Made by a program: the position numbers and the translations under genes. This document shows, piece after piece, positions 5,617 to 5,704 of a stretch of DNA of 5,704 nt (within the stretch, counting starts at the first letter, position 1; each line of letters starts with the position of its first letter). The notes under the pieces are model-generated. The model saw only the letters and a list, made by a program, of their open reading frames with translations. It was not told the origin of the DNA and ran no database searches. Source of the stretch: Deltaproteobacteria bacterium (lineage in GTDB: Bacteria > Bdellovibrionota > O2-12-FULL-43-9 > JACQJE01); the NCBI GenBank assembly GCA_016205125.1, contig JACQJE010000093.1, positions 1 to 5,704 on the forward strand, given 5' to 3'.

Positions 5617-5704
5617 ATGATGAAGGAGATCACGACGACGGAAATCAAGCATCTTTTAATTGAGGCCTTCGACCTCGAAAAAGATGCAGATCAGCTTCCC
5701 GATG
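5617..5704 (+). CDS. Probable acyl carrier protein, 3'-truncated by window end
   Basis: Carrier proteins hold growing acyl chains on a phosphopantetheine arm attached to a serine in helix II. Only the first 29 residues are in the window, so that serine cannot be checked. Visible are ITTTEIKHLLIEAFDLEK followed by acidic DADQLPD, which matches helix I and the start of loop I of type II acyl carrier proteins (pattern EIKxLIIExLxLEDIxPDD). There are two consecutive ATGs (5617 and 5620); AGGGA at 5608-5612 is 4 and 7 bases away respectively, so 5620 may be the true start. The gene diverges from the fabG-fabZ-fabZ operon, which supports a shared acyl-chain pathway. Low complexity of a short fragment is the main doubt. 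Confidence 0.7.
   Translation, partial: MMKEITTTEIKHLLIEAFDLEKDADQLPD

Overview
The window is a compact bacterial chromosomal segment from a Gram-negative organism with outer-membrane lipopolysaccharide, because it encodes an LptE-type LPS-assembly lipoprotein. The order leuS-lptE-holA next to rpsT recalls deltaproteobacteria-like genomes (Desulfobacterota/Myxococcota). That placement is from memory of gene order and protein style, not from a search. No mobile element, CRISPR array, tRNA or rRNA gene was seen.

Left part (1-3447, + strand): a tight housekeeping run. It holds the 3' three quarters of leuS (leucyl-tRNA synthetase, cut by the window edge), lptE starting 0 or 18 bases after the leuS stop, and holA (DNA polymerase III delta subunit) 13 bases after lptE with a TTG start. 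The spacing and the Shine-Dalgarno sites suggest one transcript. holA meets rpsT tail to tail with 5 bases between the stop codons, and no clear intrinsic terminator is visible there.

Middle (3453-3811, - strand): rpsT (ribosomal protein S20) has a GTG start, a strong AAGGAGG site and a plausible promoter of its own in the 92-base gap upstream.

Right part (3812-5704): a small fatty-acid-type cassette. On the - strand, a FabG-like ketoreductase and two different FabZ-like hotdog dehydratases are joined by stop/start overlaps of 1 and 4 bases, so they are probably translated as a coupled unit. Across a 220-base gap, on the + strand, lies the beginning of what looks like an acyl carrier protein gene, cut by the window end. 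Reductase, two dehydratases and a carrier protein are the beta-processing parts of a type II fatty-acid or polyene-like pathway. Ketosynthases, if present, would lie beyond the right edge. The gap contains overlapping divergent -10-like elements, a hairpin, a direct repeat and a possible 11-codon leader ORF whose stop overlaps the fabG-like start. This cassette and its control region are the most interesting part of the window; a specific product cannot be assigned from these 5.7 kb.
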